In this document: positions 20,431 to 29,600 of the stretch, in pieces
Layout: the number at the start of each line of letters is the position of its first letter
Position numbering within the stretch: position 1 is the first letter of the stretch
From: Fragilariopsis cylindrus CCMP1102
Lineage: Eukaryota; Bacillariophyta; Bacillariophyceae; Bacillariales; Bacillariaceae
NCBI GenBank assembly: GCA_900095095.1
Contig: FMBT01000368.1
Coordinates: 62,001-126,000 of the forward strand
Length of the DNA: 64,000 bases
Reading direction: 5' to 3'
Made by a program: the position numbers and the translations under genes
The notes under the pieces: model-generated
What the model was told of the DNA's origin: nothing
The model's database searches: none
Seen by the model: the letters and a program-made list of their open reading frames with translations, nothing else

Positions 20431-21900
20431 TTAATATACATTACGAAACGCCCATATATCCCAAGCAACAAGAGTAAGCTTCAAAAGAATAGAGGTTACC
20501 ATTCTCTCCGCCTTGTAAACCTGTTTGAAGAGCTGATGCTTCTGTTGTTGTTCAAGCTGGAATTGGTATCGTTGTTTACCATGATAGTGCTGTTGTTGCT
20601 GTTGTTGATGGTATGCTGTGTTGAATTCCTTGGGTGAAGATGGGTTTAGATATAAGGAAATCAGTTGAAGTAGAATGAGAATATGGAAGGTCTTGTCGGA
20701 AAGATGGAAGGTTTTGTCGTTGTCCTTGGTGACGGTGGTGGTGATGGTGGTGGTGCTTGTAGTAGTGTAAGGGGACGGTGATTTGCTGTTGTTGTTGTTA
20801 CTGTTGTTATTATTATTGGCTGCCAACCATTTTTTATTTAATTTGTTCGTACGATGGATTCTGTGAGCAGTGATATTTGCTTTGCTGTTATCGTCGTATG
20901 TACTTGTATTATAGTTAATGGTTGGAGTAGTAGTGGTAGTAGTAGTTGGGGTATCAGTAGTAGATGGTGCGTCAAATTCGTTCCTCTTATTACCATTACT
21001 ATTATTATCATTGGGAGTTGATGTGGTACGACGGTTGTTATTCAAAGCTTTGTCTTTGTCATTCTTGTCGTTGATGCTAGTATTGTAATCAGTGGTAGTA
21101 GTAGTAGTAGTAATTGGGGCAGTGGCAGTCGGAGAAGCCGCTGATGATGCATCGAATTCGTTATTATTATTATTGTTGTTGTTGTTGAATATCAAGTCGT
21201 TGTCGTTGTTGAGCAACAAATCAAACCATTCTTTATTTATCTTGTCCGTACGATGGATTCTGCATGCAGTGTTTGCTTTGTTGTTATCGTCGTAGGTACT
21301 TGTACTGTTAATGGTTGCGTTAGCGTCGGTCGTATCAGAGGATGATGTATCCGTTGTCGATGTAACGGTTGAAGCGCAATCGATGTTATTACTGGTGTTT
21401 TTGTTGTTGTTGTTGTTGTTGTTTTTGTTGAATATCAGATCGAACCATTTTGTTTTGTCCGTACGATGGATGCTGTGGGCAGTGTCTGCCTCTGTGTTAT
21501 CGTCGTAGGTGCTTGTATTGTAGTTAATGGACGCTGTATCAACTTCGATGCTGTTGTTATTGTTATTATTTTTATTGAATGTCAATTCGATTCGGTCGGT
21601 GCTGTTGTTGTTGAATATCGATTCGAACCATTGTGTGCTGTCCGTACGATGGATGCTGTGGGCAGTGTCTGCTTCTTCGTTATCGTCGTAGGTACTTGTA
21701 TTGCTAATGGTTCTTTGAATTCCACCATCTTCATAACAACAAATAAAGTTATTATTGTTATTATTAGCAAATTCGGTGAAGAAGATATCAAAAGGGGTGT
21801 TTGGAAATTCAAAAATATTGCTAGTATTTTTTGAGGAGTGACGTAAGTGAAATTCACCAGGTGGCCTACCGGTTGAACCATAGATAGCGGAAATGGGCAT
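20431..21900 (-). CDS. Repeat-rich low-complexity protein of the inserted retroposon (489 aa)
   Basis: The gene starts at an ATG (MPISAIYG) and runs 489 codons without a break. After about 65 N-terminal residues it consists of four to five imperfect repeats of roughly 36 residues with the core STYDDN...A.TAH.IHRTDK..WFDLIF, separated by runs of Asn, Thr and Ser. The C-terminus is Gln/Lys-rich. I recognise no domain. The repeats are visible in the DNA as recurring cgtacgatggat blocks. It could be the protein of a non-autonomous element or a retrocopied host gene with asparagine-repeat expansion. Poly-N tracts inflate ORF length, so its coding status is less certain than its openness suggests. 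Confidence 0.6.
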   Translation of the reverse strand: MPISAIYGSTGRPPGEFHLRHSSKNTSNIFEFPNTPFDIFFTEFANNNNNNFICCYEDGGIQRTISNTSTYDDNEEADTAHSIHRTDSTQWFESIFNNNSTDRIELTFNKNNNNNNSIEVDTASINYNTSTYDDNTEADTAHSIHRTDKTKWFDLIFNKNNNNNNNKNTSNNIDCASTVTSTTDTSSSDTTDANATINSTSTYDDNNKANTACRIHRTDKINKEWFDLLLNNDNDLIFNNNNNNNNNEFDASSAASPTATAPITTTTTTTDYNTSINDKNDKDKALNNNRRTTSTPNDNNSNGNKRNEFDAPSTTDTPTTTTTTTPTINYNTSTYDDNSKANITAHRIHRTNKLNKKWLAANNNNNSNNNNSKSPSPYTTTSTTTITTTVTKDNDKTFHLSDKTFHILILLQLISLYLNPSSPKEFNTAYHQQQQQQHYHGKQRYQFQLEQQQKHQLFKQVYKAERMVTSILLKLTLVAWDIWAFRNVY

Positions 21901-22256
21901 ATCAAAAACTTGTTCTTTTTGGTGTCAGAATGTGAGAAGCGCGATCTTTCAAAAATCAAGTGAAATAATTACTTTCTGGGAGCACCCTATTTTCGTTCGG
22001 AAGCAATCAAAAAAAGGAGTTTTGTCGTGATATCGGAGGTGTTGGTTTACAATGATGAAAGCCGTTAACAGCAGTAACAATGAAAGAATTGGAGAGGTTA
22101 TGGTTATATTAGTCTGTATGGGGTGTATCAGCCATTGGAATGAAGGTTAATAGGGTGAAAATATTTGGTAAAGTTGTAAATTTGGTGTGTAGGATTCTAC
22201 GTGTTTTAAGTACTGAAAATTTAATTGGATTGACGTCCTCGAAAAACGAGGGAAGT

Positions 22257-22276
22257 AATGTCAAATCGTATGCGGA
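22257..22276. repeat. Target-site duplication, right copy (20 bp)
   Basis: Second copy of the 20-mer found at 19830-19849. It begins the resumed polymerase frame (NVKSYAEHLQG). Confidence 0.92.
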
Positions 22277-22598
22277 ACATTTGCAAGGAATCAAGAACGA
22301 AATGGGAGATACAATTTCGCGTCCTCACGAACTCTTTACTCCAAAACTAACAACAATTTATGATGTCCCTTTCTCTACACTCGTTAAACAGGTCTGTCAG
22401 AAACTTCCAATTCTGCGATCCTATCGGGTTTTCCTCTTGAGTCCAGAGCTCTTCTCAGTCCTGAGCTCATCATTGTTAAAAAATGTGAGATGGGAGCGTC
22501 CACAAAAGCCACAGAGAAACGGACAGCTTGTACCCGTCGATGCCATTTTATCTACTGGTGCACAATCCGAGGTGTCTACGACTCAATATTTCCTCTAA
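22257..22598 (+). pseudogene. DIRS-like RNase H C-terminus and linker, second part of the split gene
   Basis: Immediately after the target duplication the frame reads HLQGIKNEMGDTISR, the classic end of a retroelement RNase H (HxxGxxNxxADxLSR type), then about 75 residues of linker to a stop at 22598. Joined in frame to 19849 it completes the RT/RNase H protein. Its last 109 bases overlap the recombinase gene in another frame, as expected in DIRS elements. Confidence 0.85.
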
Positions 22599-23638
22599 TC
22601 ACACTCACCGATACGTCTCTGGTCTACCTCCTAGCCTGTTACACAGCTTTCCTGGCAACAGGACATGCGATCGGCTTGAAAAGTATCAAATCGGGAACAG
22701 TCGATGCATATCTTCTTACTATCAAGAAGTTTTTAAAAAACTTCGACGAAATAAGTGATCGGGACGCTCGTATGTTTACCGGGACCGCTGTTATTGCACC
22801 CCCGATCAAAAAGGTCATTGATGAAATGAAGCGGTTTGAAAAACAACCGAACCGAAGAGAGCCTTGGACATTACAACTTCAAGCCAGATTATACAAAGAA
22901 TCGCAAGACGAACCTGCTGATAGCCTAACTAAAGTAGGATTCCAGTGGTTTAGTTGTGTTCTCCCAGCAGGTTGCCGACGCATCGAATGGTGCCAACCGT
23001 ATGCTAGCCGGGATCCCACCAAAGAACCAGAACTCAACATTCGAAACGAAACGTATGCATTCTGTGTTGATGATGTCCAGTTCCTTGGAATAGGACAGAG
23101 ACGCTTTACAACGCCATATGCAATACAAAATCGTGATGAGGTGTACTTCGTGGAACTCACTTTCAGAGTGCAGAAAAACGGAAAGAACGGAGAAGTAAAG
23201 CGCTTTGCGCGTAACTATAGATCACCGTTCATGGATCAAATCACCCATTTGATAACCATTCTCGAACGCTTCTCCCGTTTGGTTGGATTAGAAGATAAGA
23301 CACGCCCTCTTGCAATTTATTATGACTATGCCAAAGGGAAAGTGTTGAACATCTGTTCCGACGATTCAAAAAGTATTTTACAGAACATCGTCCGCCTTGA
23401 ATACGGCATAACCGATCCCAAGGAACTTAGCAAATGGACGAATCATTCTATTCGAGTAGGAATGGCATGTATTCTCCAATCGCAAGGGAAATCGGGGGAC
23501 TATATCCAGCGAGCACTAAGATGGTGCAGCGAATCATGGAAATTATACACTCGAAACCTTTGGAGCGAATCGATTGATCTGTCAAATACAATGTCAAATG
23601 AATTGGAAACTGTTACACAACTATTGGATGCATATTAA
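22490..23638 (+). CDS. DIRS-like tyrosine recombinase (382 aa)
   Basis: The ATG at 22490 lies inside the end of the RT/RNase H gene, in another frame. The N-terminal half is helical (core-binding region). The C-terminal catalytic half shows the tyrosine-recombinase residues: the first Arg in GCRRIEW, a Lys-containing beta turn (KNGKNGEVKR), the H-x-x-R box in NHSIRVGM, a Trp in LRWCSESW, and the nucleophile in LYTRN near the end. It would integrate a circular DNA copy of the element. All catalytic positions are kept and no stop interrupts the gene. It could also be compared with Crypton or Ngaro recombinases, but the RT partner next to it favours DIRS-like. Confidence 0.88.
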   Translation: MGASTKATEKRTACTRRCHFIYWCTIRGVYDSIFPLITLTDTSLVYLLACYTAFLATGHAIGLKSIKSGTVDAYLLTIKKFLKNFDEISDRDARMFTGTAVIAPPIKKVIDEMKRFEKQPNRREPWTLQLQARLYKESQDEPADSLTKVGFQWFSCVLPAGCRRIEWCQPYASRDPTKEPELNIRNETYAFCVDDVQFLGIGQRRFTTPYAIQNRDEVYFVELTFRVQKNGKNGEVKRFARNYRSPFMDQITHLITILERFSRLVGLEDKTRPLAIYYDYAKGKVLNICSDDSKSILQNIVRLEYGITDPKELSKWTNHSIRVGMACILQSQGKSGDYIQRALRWCSESWKLYTRNLWSESIDLSNTMSNELETVTQLLDAY

Positions 23639-24140
23639 TCAATCGTTCCAATACATACCGTACCAATTGCATATTACGAACGCTCTCTAAAAATAAATAA
23701 TACTAATATATACGCCTCTCAAATTTACCAACCGTCGGATCGCCAAATGCGAAAGCCGTTGATCCGACCGTTTTTTCTAGTCGTAAAATTTTGAATATTG
23801 CGCGCATAACCGCGCATCCAGAATCGTGATGTCAACAACGGACACACATTTTACACTTACCGCAACTGACAATTTTTCAGCATACCTCATATACTCCTAT
23901 CGACACAAATCGAAACGGAACCATCACGTTAGCTAAAAAGCGTTTCTCATTAGTCGTTTCTACTATTCGTAACCAACATACAGAACCATGCTACACAAAA
24001 CCAGCATACATCGACAACGATGCATGTACAAAGCCTTCCAATTTTCACTTTCCCACACGAAAGTTCCGTCCATAATGTACACATAAATTCAAAAACCCGA
24101 CAAATCAATCCTCGAGTTTAAATACACACTACCGATTACA
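23639..24140. other. Spacer between the recombinase gene and the third ORF
   Basis: About 500 bp without a credible ORF. It holds a perfect 10-bp inverted repeat, CAACGGTCGGATC near 23730 facing GATCCGACCG near 23760 (loop about 18), just after the recombinase gene, which could be a terminator or recombination-related structure. A ttaaataca TATA-like stretch lies about 20 bp before the next ATG. Confidence 0.45.
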
Positions 24141-25151
24141 ATGAAAAGTCTATTCGGCTTCATGTCTCCTAAAAAGGCACCATCTCCTCCGATTGACCCA
24201 CCTCCTCCGGTTGATCCATCGTACTATAATATGTTGGGTGCTTTACCAGTAGCGCAACAATTCATGGTCCTTGGACATATCAAGCGATTGTATTCCGGGC
24301 TTGCCGCGGCTGGTACAACAACCTACGCCGCTGCTAGTGGAACAATGACTCCGGTAGCAACCGCACAAACGAGCATCGTCGGGGTCACACCTGAATCGGA
24401 TCGTAACGTAAGACGTCGACTCGACTTTGCTCCACCCAACGAAGCGGCACTCGACGCAATGTTGTCGGAAAAGGACGAATATGGAATCCACCACATTTTC
24501 GGCAATGCGCTTATCAACCACTATCTAAAAAAGTATTCTTCACCCACGATCGAGGTCGTCGTGAAGGAATTGAGTACCGGACCGCACCCGTATTACAAAT
24601 TCAACGCAATGCAGCTCCTATACACAGTATTCCAGATGACGAAGGCTACGGACGCTGTCATCAGTAGTGTCAACACACAATTCGCTAACCATATTCCGCG
24701 TGATCGTGGTGATAACATGCCAGCAGACGACGTTATACGTTTCCTCAATAAAAACGGCGTTAAAACGTGGGAGGTTCCAAAGATGACTTACGAAGCCCTA
24801 TTGTCAGTTGACCACACGAAACCGATCATCATCGAGTATTGCGCGACTAAACACAAATATGAAGATGAGGCTGGCCCCCATTATTGGACCATCTTCTGCA
24901 TTTTATTCAGAAAGGAACGACTCCTTCTACCTTTCAACGATACCAGTGCCGGTCTTATTCTTGGTTCCCAATTCTTGGAGCAAGATTGGGATCGAAAAGG
25001 TTTCAAAAACTATGTAAAGACTTGCCTGCACAACAAGATTTGTCCTGTTGTTGACAATAAAGCTAGAAAGACTCCATCAAGCTGTATCCGCGAATTGAAA
25101 TACCTCAAGGCGTGGACTATCGCTGCCAAAACTGGGACTAGGGTTGGTTAA
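24141..25151 (+). CDS. Unknown protein of the DIRS-like element, faintly papain-like (336 aa)
   Basis: The gene starts at the ATG at 24141 and is uninterrupted. The N-terminus has a proline-rich stretch (SPPIDPPPPVDP) and an Ala/Thr linker with a basic RRRLDF patch. From about residue 110 the protein looks folded. The segment GPHYWTIFCILFRKERLLLPFNDTSAG resembles, in spacing only, the His and Asp/Asn region of papain-fold peptidases such as C39 (H-Y/W-x-x-hydrophobic, then x-x-N/D-D). The matching helix upstream (KFNAMQLLYTVF) has no cysteine in the expected place, so it may be inactive or the resemblance may be chance. Position and strand suggest it is the third gene of the DIRS-like element. 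I do not recognise the family. Confidence 0.6.
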   Translation: MKSLFGFMSPKKAPSPPIDPPPPVDPSYYNMLGALPVAQQFMVLGHIKRLYSGLAAAGTTTYAAASGTMTPVATAQTSIVGVTPESDRNVRRRLDFAPPNEAALDAMLSEKDEYGIHHIFGNALINHYLKKYSSPTIEVVVKELSTGPHPYYKFNAMQLLYTVFQMTKATDAVISSVNTQFANHIPRDRGDNMPADDVIRFLNKNGVKTWEVPKMTYEALLSVDHTKPIIIEYCATKHKYEDEAGPHYWTIFCILFRKERLLLPFNDTSAGLILGSQFLEQDWDRKGFKNYVKTCLHNKICPVVDNKARKTPSSCIRELKYLKAWTIAAKTGTRVG

Positions 25152-25175
25152 ACATACAATCCACCAATACATTTG

Positions 25176-25345
25176 TGAGCGCTGATCCTTCGACAGACTC
25201 ACTATACAATACATTTCATACAATCCGTGAGCGCTGATCCTTCGACAGACTCACTATACATTACATTACATACGATCCGTGAGCACTGATCCTCGACAGA
25301 CTCACTATACAATAACAATACATACATACCGTGAGCGTACATACA
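25176..25345. repeat. 52-bp tandem repeat, three copies plus a partial
   Basis: Units begin at 25176, 25228, 25280 and (partial) 25331, each starting gtgagcgctg or a close variant and continuing atcc-tcgacagactcactata. The motif gtgagcgctg also occurs at 17556, in the polymerase gene of the same element. DIRS-like elements carry split or inverted terminal repeats, so this may be part of their termini. Confidence 0.8.
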
Positions 25346-25366
25346 AATACGTCCCACTATACTACA

Positions 25367-25442
25367 ACTGACATCATCTACATCCGATCATGCCAAATAA
25401 CATAACTGGCATCATCTATACCCGATTATGCCAAATAACATA
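25367..25442. repeat. 38-bp tandem repeat (two copies)
   Basis: Two adjacent units, 25367-25404 and 25405-25442, differ at only a few positions (act-g-catcatcta ... atgccaaataacata). They lie between the 52-bp repeats and the A-run. Confidence 0.8.
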
Positions 25443-25477
25443 CAACAAAGTATAATATTAACTATATAAAAAATTTC

Positions 25478-25499
25478 AAAAAAAAAAAAAAAAAAAAAA
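25478..25499 (+). other. A-run (22 A) followed by a CT-rich tract
   Basis: Twenty-two consecutive A residues are followed by ctttcttttcttttctttttt. This could be the 3' boundary of a retroelement or a simple sequence; it is used only as a provisional right limit of the DIRS-like region. Confidence 0.6.
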
Positions 25500-25633
25500 C
25501 TTTCTTTTCTTTTCTTTTTTATCCGGCTGGCCTGCCACTATATTTACATGGCGGCTACGAACTCACCGATTACTGGTACAAACACCATCAACCGACTCAT
25601 TATAGTCGCAGCCCATTAGTGGCGGTGTTAGGA

Positions 25634-25886
25634 GCATCGCGCTTCCTGCAACGATCGCAATTTCGGGATCCCCAAACCCGAATACCGAAATGCAATCTCT
25701 ACAGTAATCACTCACTATCTCTCTAGCAGCTTAGTTAACCTGCCAATCACTCCTATGTACTAAACATAGTATTCATAGGACCATAGGTAGATCACATAGC
25801 TAGAAATAGTGCCTCCAGCACATGCCATGCATTCTGTAGGAGCAGACCAGCCGAGACGGCGCACGTGAATTGGGCGAAGTAGATTC
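25634..25886. repeat. 253-bp direct repeat, copy 1
   Basis: Matches 26238-26490 over the full 253 bp; I see one difference (ctacag here, ctgcag there). The two copies bracket a 351-bp unique segment. They could be a partial tandem duplication of period 604 bp or the long terminal repeats of a very small non-autonomous LTR element, but I see no TG...CA ends and no target duplication. Confidence 0.9.
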
Positions 25887-26237
25887 TCCAGTGCAAGACT
25901 CCAGGCAACAGGCAACGGAAGGACAATCACAGTCCGTCCGTTTACCCCGAACCACGCTTGAAGATTCGCGCCGTTACCAACGAAGCATACTAGTAGGATA
26001 CGTAGATAAGATTCGTAGGTAGAGTAAGGCAGTACCCTTAAGGTACAGGATATGACGATCCGGCAAAGCAGAATCGCCAAGAGAGGAAGGATAGGGAAAT
26101 CAGACGACGGAACGTAAACTCACTCGTTCCATTGTTTCTTCTGATGTCTGTTTCCATGGGTTGCGATTCCTATCAAGCTAATCTAGCTAACAGGATCTCA
26201 CCATGGGATTTTTCTTTTTCCCACCCACCCACACCTC

Positions 26238-26490
26238 GCATCGCGCTTCCTGCAACGATCGCAATTTCGGGATCCCCAAACCCGAATACCGAAATGCAAT
26301 CTCTGCAGTAATCACTCACTATCTCTCTAGCAGCTTAGTTAACCTGCCAATCACTCCTATGTACTAAACATAGTATTCATAGGACCATAGGTAGATCACA
26401 TAGCTAGAAATAGTGCCTCCAGCACATGCCATGCATTCTGTAGGAGCAGACCAGCCGAGACGGCGCACGTGAATTGGGCGAAGTAGATTC
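26238..26490. repeat. 253-bp direct repeat, copy 2
   Basis: Second copy of the repeat at 25634-25886. It ends 146 bp before the VPS13 start codon, so the duplication reshaped the promoter-proximal region of that gene. The segment between the copies (25887-26237) has no supported gene. Confidence 0.9.
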
Positions 26491-26636
26491 AAAGATTTCA
26501 TGATTTTACAGAATCACGACACACAAATAACATCTATCACCTACTTCGACGTCCAAGATATTACAATCTATGTGTGTGAGAGAGAAAGAGAAACTAACGA
26601 GAACAGAAGAAGAAGAATCTCATATATCATACAATC

Positions 26637-29600
26637 ATGGCTAAGGCTGCACTCCTTGACGTTCTACAACAGACGATAGGAAAATACGTAAAAAATCTTG
26701 ATCCTGAAAGTTTGAATGTTGCTGTTTGGAGCGGCAAGATTGAATTGAATTCATTGGAACTTGATGTCGAATCTATCAACTCATTGTTGGATAAACAGGC
26801 TGAAGAGGCTCCTAATTTTGCTATGCCATTCAAAATTTTGTCGGGTCGGTTTGAATCATTTCAGGTGGACGTGCCATGGTCGGCGATAGCAAGCCGTCCT
26901 GTGGTATTACGAGCACGGGGACTTTCTGTAATGGTCGAGCCCCTGGATCGAAGTGCGTCACAATTACACGACGATGATGATGATGATGGAGCATTAGATG
27001 ATGAAGCTGTTAAACAGATAAAACGAGCTGCGAAACAAAAAGAACTACGTGATCAGAAGATAGACGAAAATAATAATTACCGCAAACAAGCCTATGCCTT
27101 AAAAATGATTGCCTTGGGAGTACATGATGACAATACCACTGATGGAATTGAGGGAGACAAGACGACGTTTACTTCACGACTTGTCCGCAAAATAATGGAG
27201 AATATTCAAGTTGAGATCAGTGATGTACATGTATCATTAAGAAGTACAGATGGCTCAGCGGGTGTCGTCTTAAAATCTTTGAAACTTATGACTACCGACA
27301 AGGAGGGAGAAAAGGTATATGTAGACAGGACTGCGGCCCCTCGCCGTAATTCTTCCCTTGCTGATGTTGATATGTCATTTCTATACAAAATGTTTCAAAT
27401 CGAAGGCTTGGGTATTTACCTTGACGAAGACGAGTTCGAGAATGCGAGAAAAAGTCTAGGGGCCGTATCAGAGGACCGAGTGAGTAATGCCAGTGATAGA
27501 AGTAGTGGCTCTTTGTCTTCTCTCAGTTCCTTGGGTCATTCCTATGTTTTAGCACCGCTCTCCTTTGAAACGAAATTACGAATTACAGACAGCAAATGCT
27601 GTGCTGATAATTCCAAATATCAAATGAGAAGTGGTCTATCTTCTTTATCTTTCCTGCTGACTAGAAACCAAATGGATATTGCACGGAAGGTAGTCAATAT
27701 TATGTCCCCTTCCAATCTTGGACCAACTCCTCTCTTTCCTGAATACCGTCCATTAGTTTCAGTAAAAGGAAACGCCAAAGAGTGGTGGAAATATTCCGTT
27801 CGGTGCATTGGACGAATGAGTGGAAGACGATCATGGATTGAATTTCTGCATGGCTACCAAATACGGAAGAAATACATTCCACTCTTCAAGCGGCAGGCAC
27901 ATTACAGAGAGTGCTCATGGGTGAAACCATTAAGCTCCCATGAAATTGATGAGCTAATGACGATTGAGCACGATCGATCTATTTCCATTGAAGGACTTAT
28001 GACATGGCGCAATATTGCGGATGCCCAAATCGACAAGGAAAAATCAAAACTGAAGAGCGAAGAAAAGGAGACGACGACTACTTCAACTTCATCTTCTATG
28101 TATTCGTATATATTCGGAAGTAGTACAGTTAAGGCTTCTGAAAATGAAGTAAAACAAGTGGAAGAGCAACCAGCAATTGTGTTAACTGTGGAGGAAATGA
28201 GGGCGTTAGAGGAAATATCAGAATTGGATATTACAGATAAAGATTTGTCGAAAGATTCGATCCTTTACGATATGGAATTCGTGTTGGATTCGTTAAAGAT
28301 TGATTTAGTCGGCTATGACTTAAATCATGTAGCATCGCTAGATATGGGAAAAGTGTCTATCGACTTTGATGCGACTGTGGACGGAGCTTTCACATCAAGT
28401 TTTGAACTGTACGATTTAGAAATTTTTGATCGAACAACTCCCAACAGCCTTTTCCCCAGCGTTTTGAAAATGATCGATCGTGTCCCAGAAACGAACAAGA
28501 GCCGAGCCCTTCACCTTCATCTCTCGAAATCGTCAAGTGGTGATCAGAGTCTAGTTCTAAAGATGGCAGAATTCCAACTAGTTGCGTCAAAGTTTATGGC
28601 TCGAGAACTACAGCAATTTTTCCAAGATAATTCTTCTGAGAGACCTTCATTGTCTAAAATGAAAGCTAATCCTATGTTGAGGAAATCTGTTTCGGGTTCG
28701 GTCGACCTCTTTTACGATGCAAATCTAGGCGAATCGATTCGCCAGCTCCCAGTTGCCCCCGAAAATGTGGATGACATCAGAGCCAATAATTCCCCGGTAG
28801 TGAAGGAAATACTATCAAACAAATTGATTGATGTATGGAAGAAAAAATCAAAAAGCAAAGCATCCTGGATGCTTGATCTGGACGTTAGAGCACCAGTTGT
28901 TCTTATTCCCGATATGTGCAACGACCTACAAGCCAATGTTCTTGTCTTTGATCTAGGAAATCTGAAGATAAATTACGGAAAGGGTGATCCATCAGCTCCA
29001 GTTCAAAAATGGTTTGACGAAAACCCTAGAGAATCGCTCGCCGACAAGGTTTTTGAAGTTGGTACAATTGATGTCAACCATTTGACGTTTAGTGTGCAAA
29101 AAGCCATGCTATTGCAATCAGCAGATTCAGTTGAAACAAAAGAACCTGCAATTATTGATCCTATAGGAGTTGTAATTGAATTTGCAATAGAGGATATTGG
29201 TCCAAACTTTAAACCTCGATCTTGCTTTCTCGGAGTCATCCCCACGATCTCCTTAGAATTATCACCCGTTCAAGGTTCTCAAATTCTGGAAGTGATTAAT
29301 TCGTGGACATATATGTTTATTACCAGTTCCGATGATGAAACTGCACGTGATGCCTCAAAGTCTTCTAGAAGTCTGCATAGTCGTGATACCGGCAATAATT
29401 TGATAGAACAACCGAACTTTGCACAATCTCCACGACCTACTGGACTGCAAGAACCTGAGAAATTACAGGAGCACGATTCTCATTCCAGTCTACTAGAAGA
29501 AACCTGCCCTATGGCTTTCTGTTCGATTGGTCTGCAGCATCTTACAGTTGTTATAATGGATAGGGGAGAAAAACAATTAGAAGCCCATTTAGTGGCAGTC

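Larger units (their letters stand above)
19850..22256 (-). mobile_element. 2.4-kb retroposon inserted in the DIRS-like RNase H
   Basis: This segment is bounded by the 20-bp target duplication, and its removal restores a continuous polymerase frame. The duplication length and the lack of terminal repeats fit target-primed reverse transcription. Its one long ORF is on the minus strand. On that strand the 3' side contains an aataaaata polyadenylation-like sequence and ends in the A-rich ttaaattaaaa, so the sense strand is taken as minus. It encodes no polymerase, so it would have moved with enzymes of another element or is a retrocopied gene. The opposite end carries a small hairpin (CCTCG-AAAAA-CGAGG). 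Confidence 0.75.
17442..25499 (+). mobile_element. DIRS-like (tyrosine-recombinase) retrotransposon, interrupted
   Basis: The interval groups a reverse transcriptase/RNase H gene, a tyrosine-recombinase gene overlapping it in another frame, and a third ORF, followed by 52-bp and 38-bp tandem repeats and an A-run. RT-RNase H plus tyrosine recombinase instead of an integrase defines the DIRS order. The left end is missing because LINE copy C abuts it, and the RNase H is split by an insertion at 19850-22256. The right limit is uncertain: I place it at the A-run at 25478-25499 because the tandem repeats look like terminal structure. Whether the third ORF belongs to the element is inferred from position. 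Confidence 0.7.

Noticed and set aside
19850-22256. Helitron, because of the terminal hairpin
   Set aside because: Helitrons do not duplicate their target, whereas a 20-bp duplication is present, and no CTRR end is seen.
24900-24970. Papain-like peptidase called as a firm domain
   Set aside because: Only the His/Asp-like spacing resembles it and the catalytic Cys is missing; kept as a hint only.
25176-25345. CRISPR-like array
   Set aside because: The units are contiguous with no unique spacers and the context is a eukaryotic transposon.
25760-26080. 106-codon ORF in the 253-bp repeat region
   Set aside because: It crosses the repeat edge, has no features, and differs between the copies' contexts.
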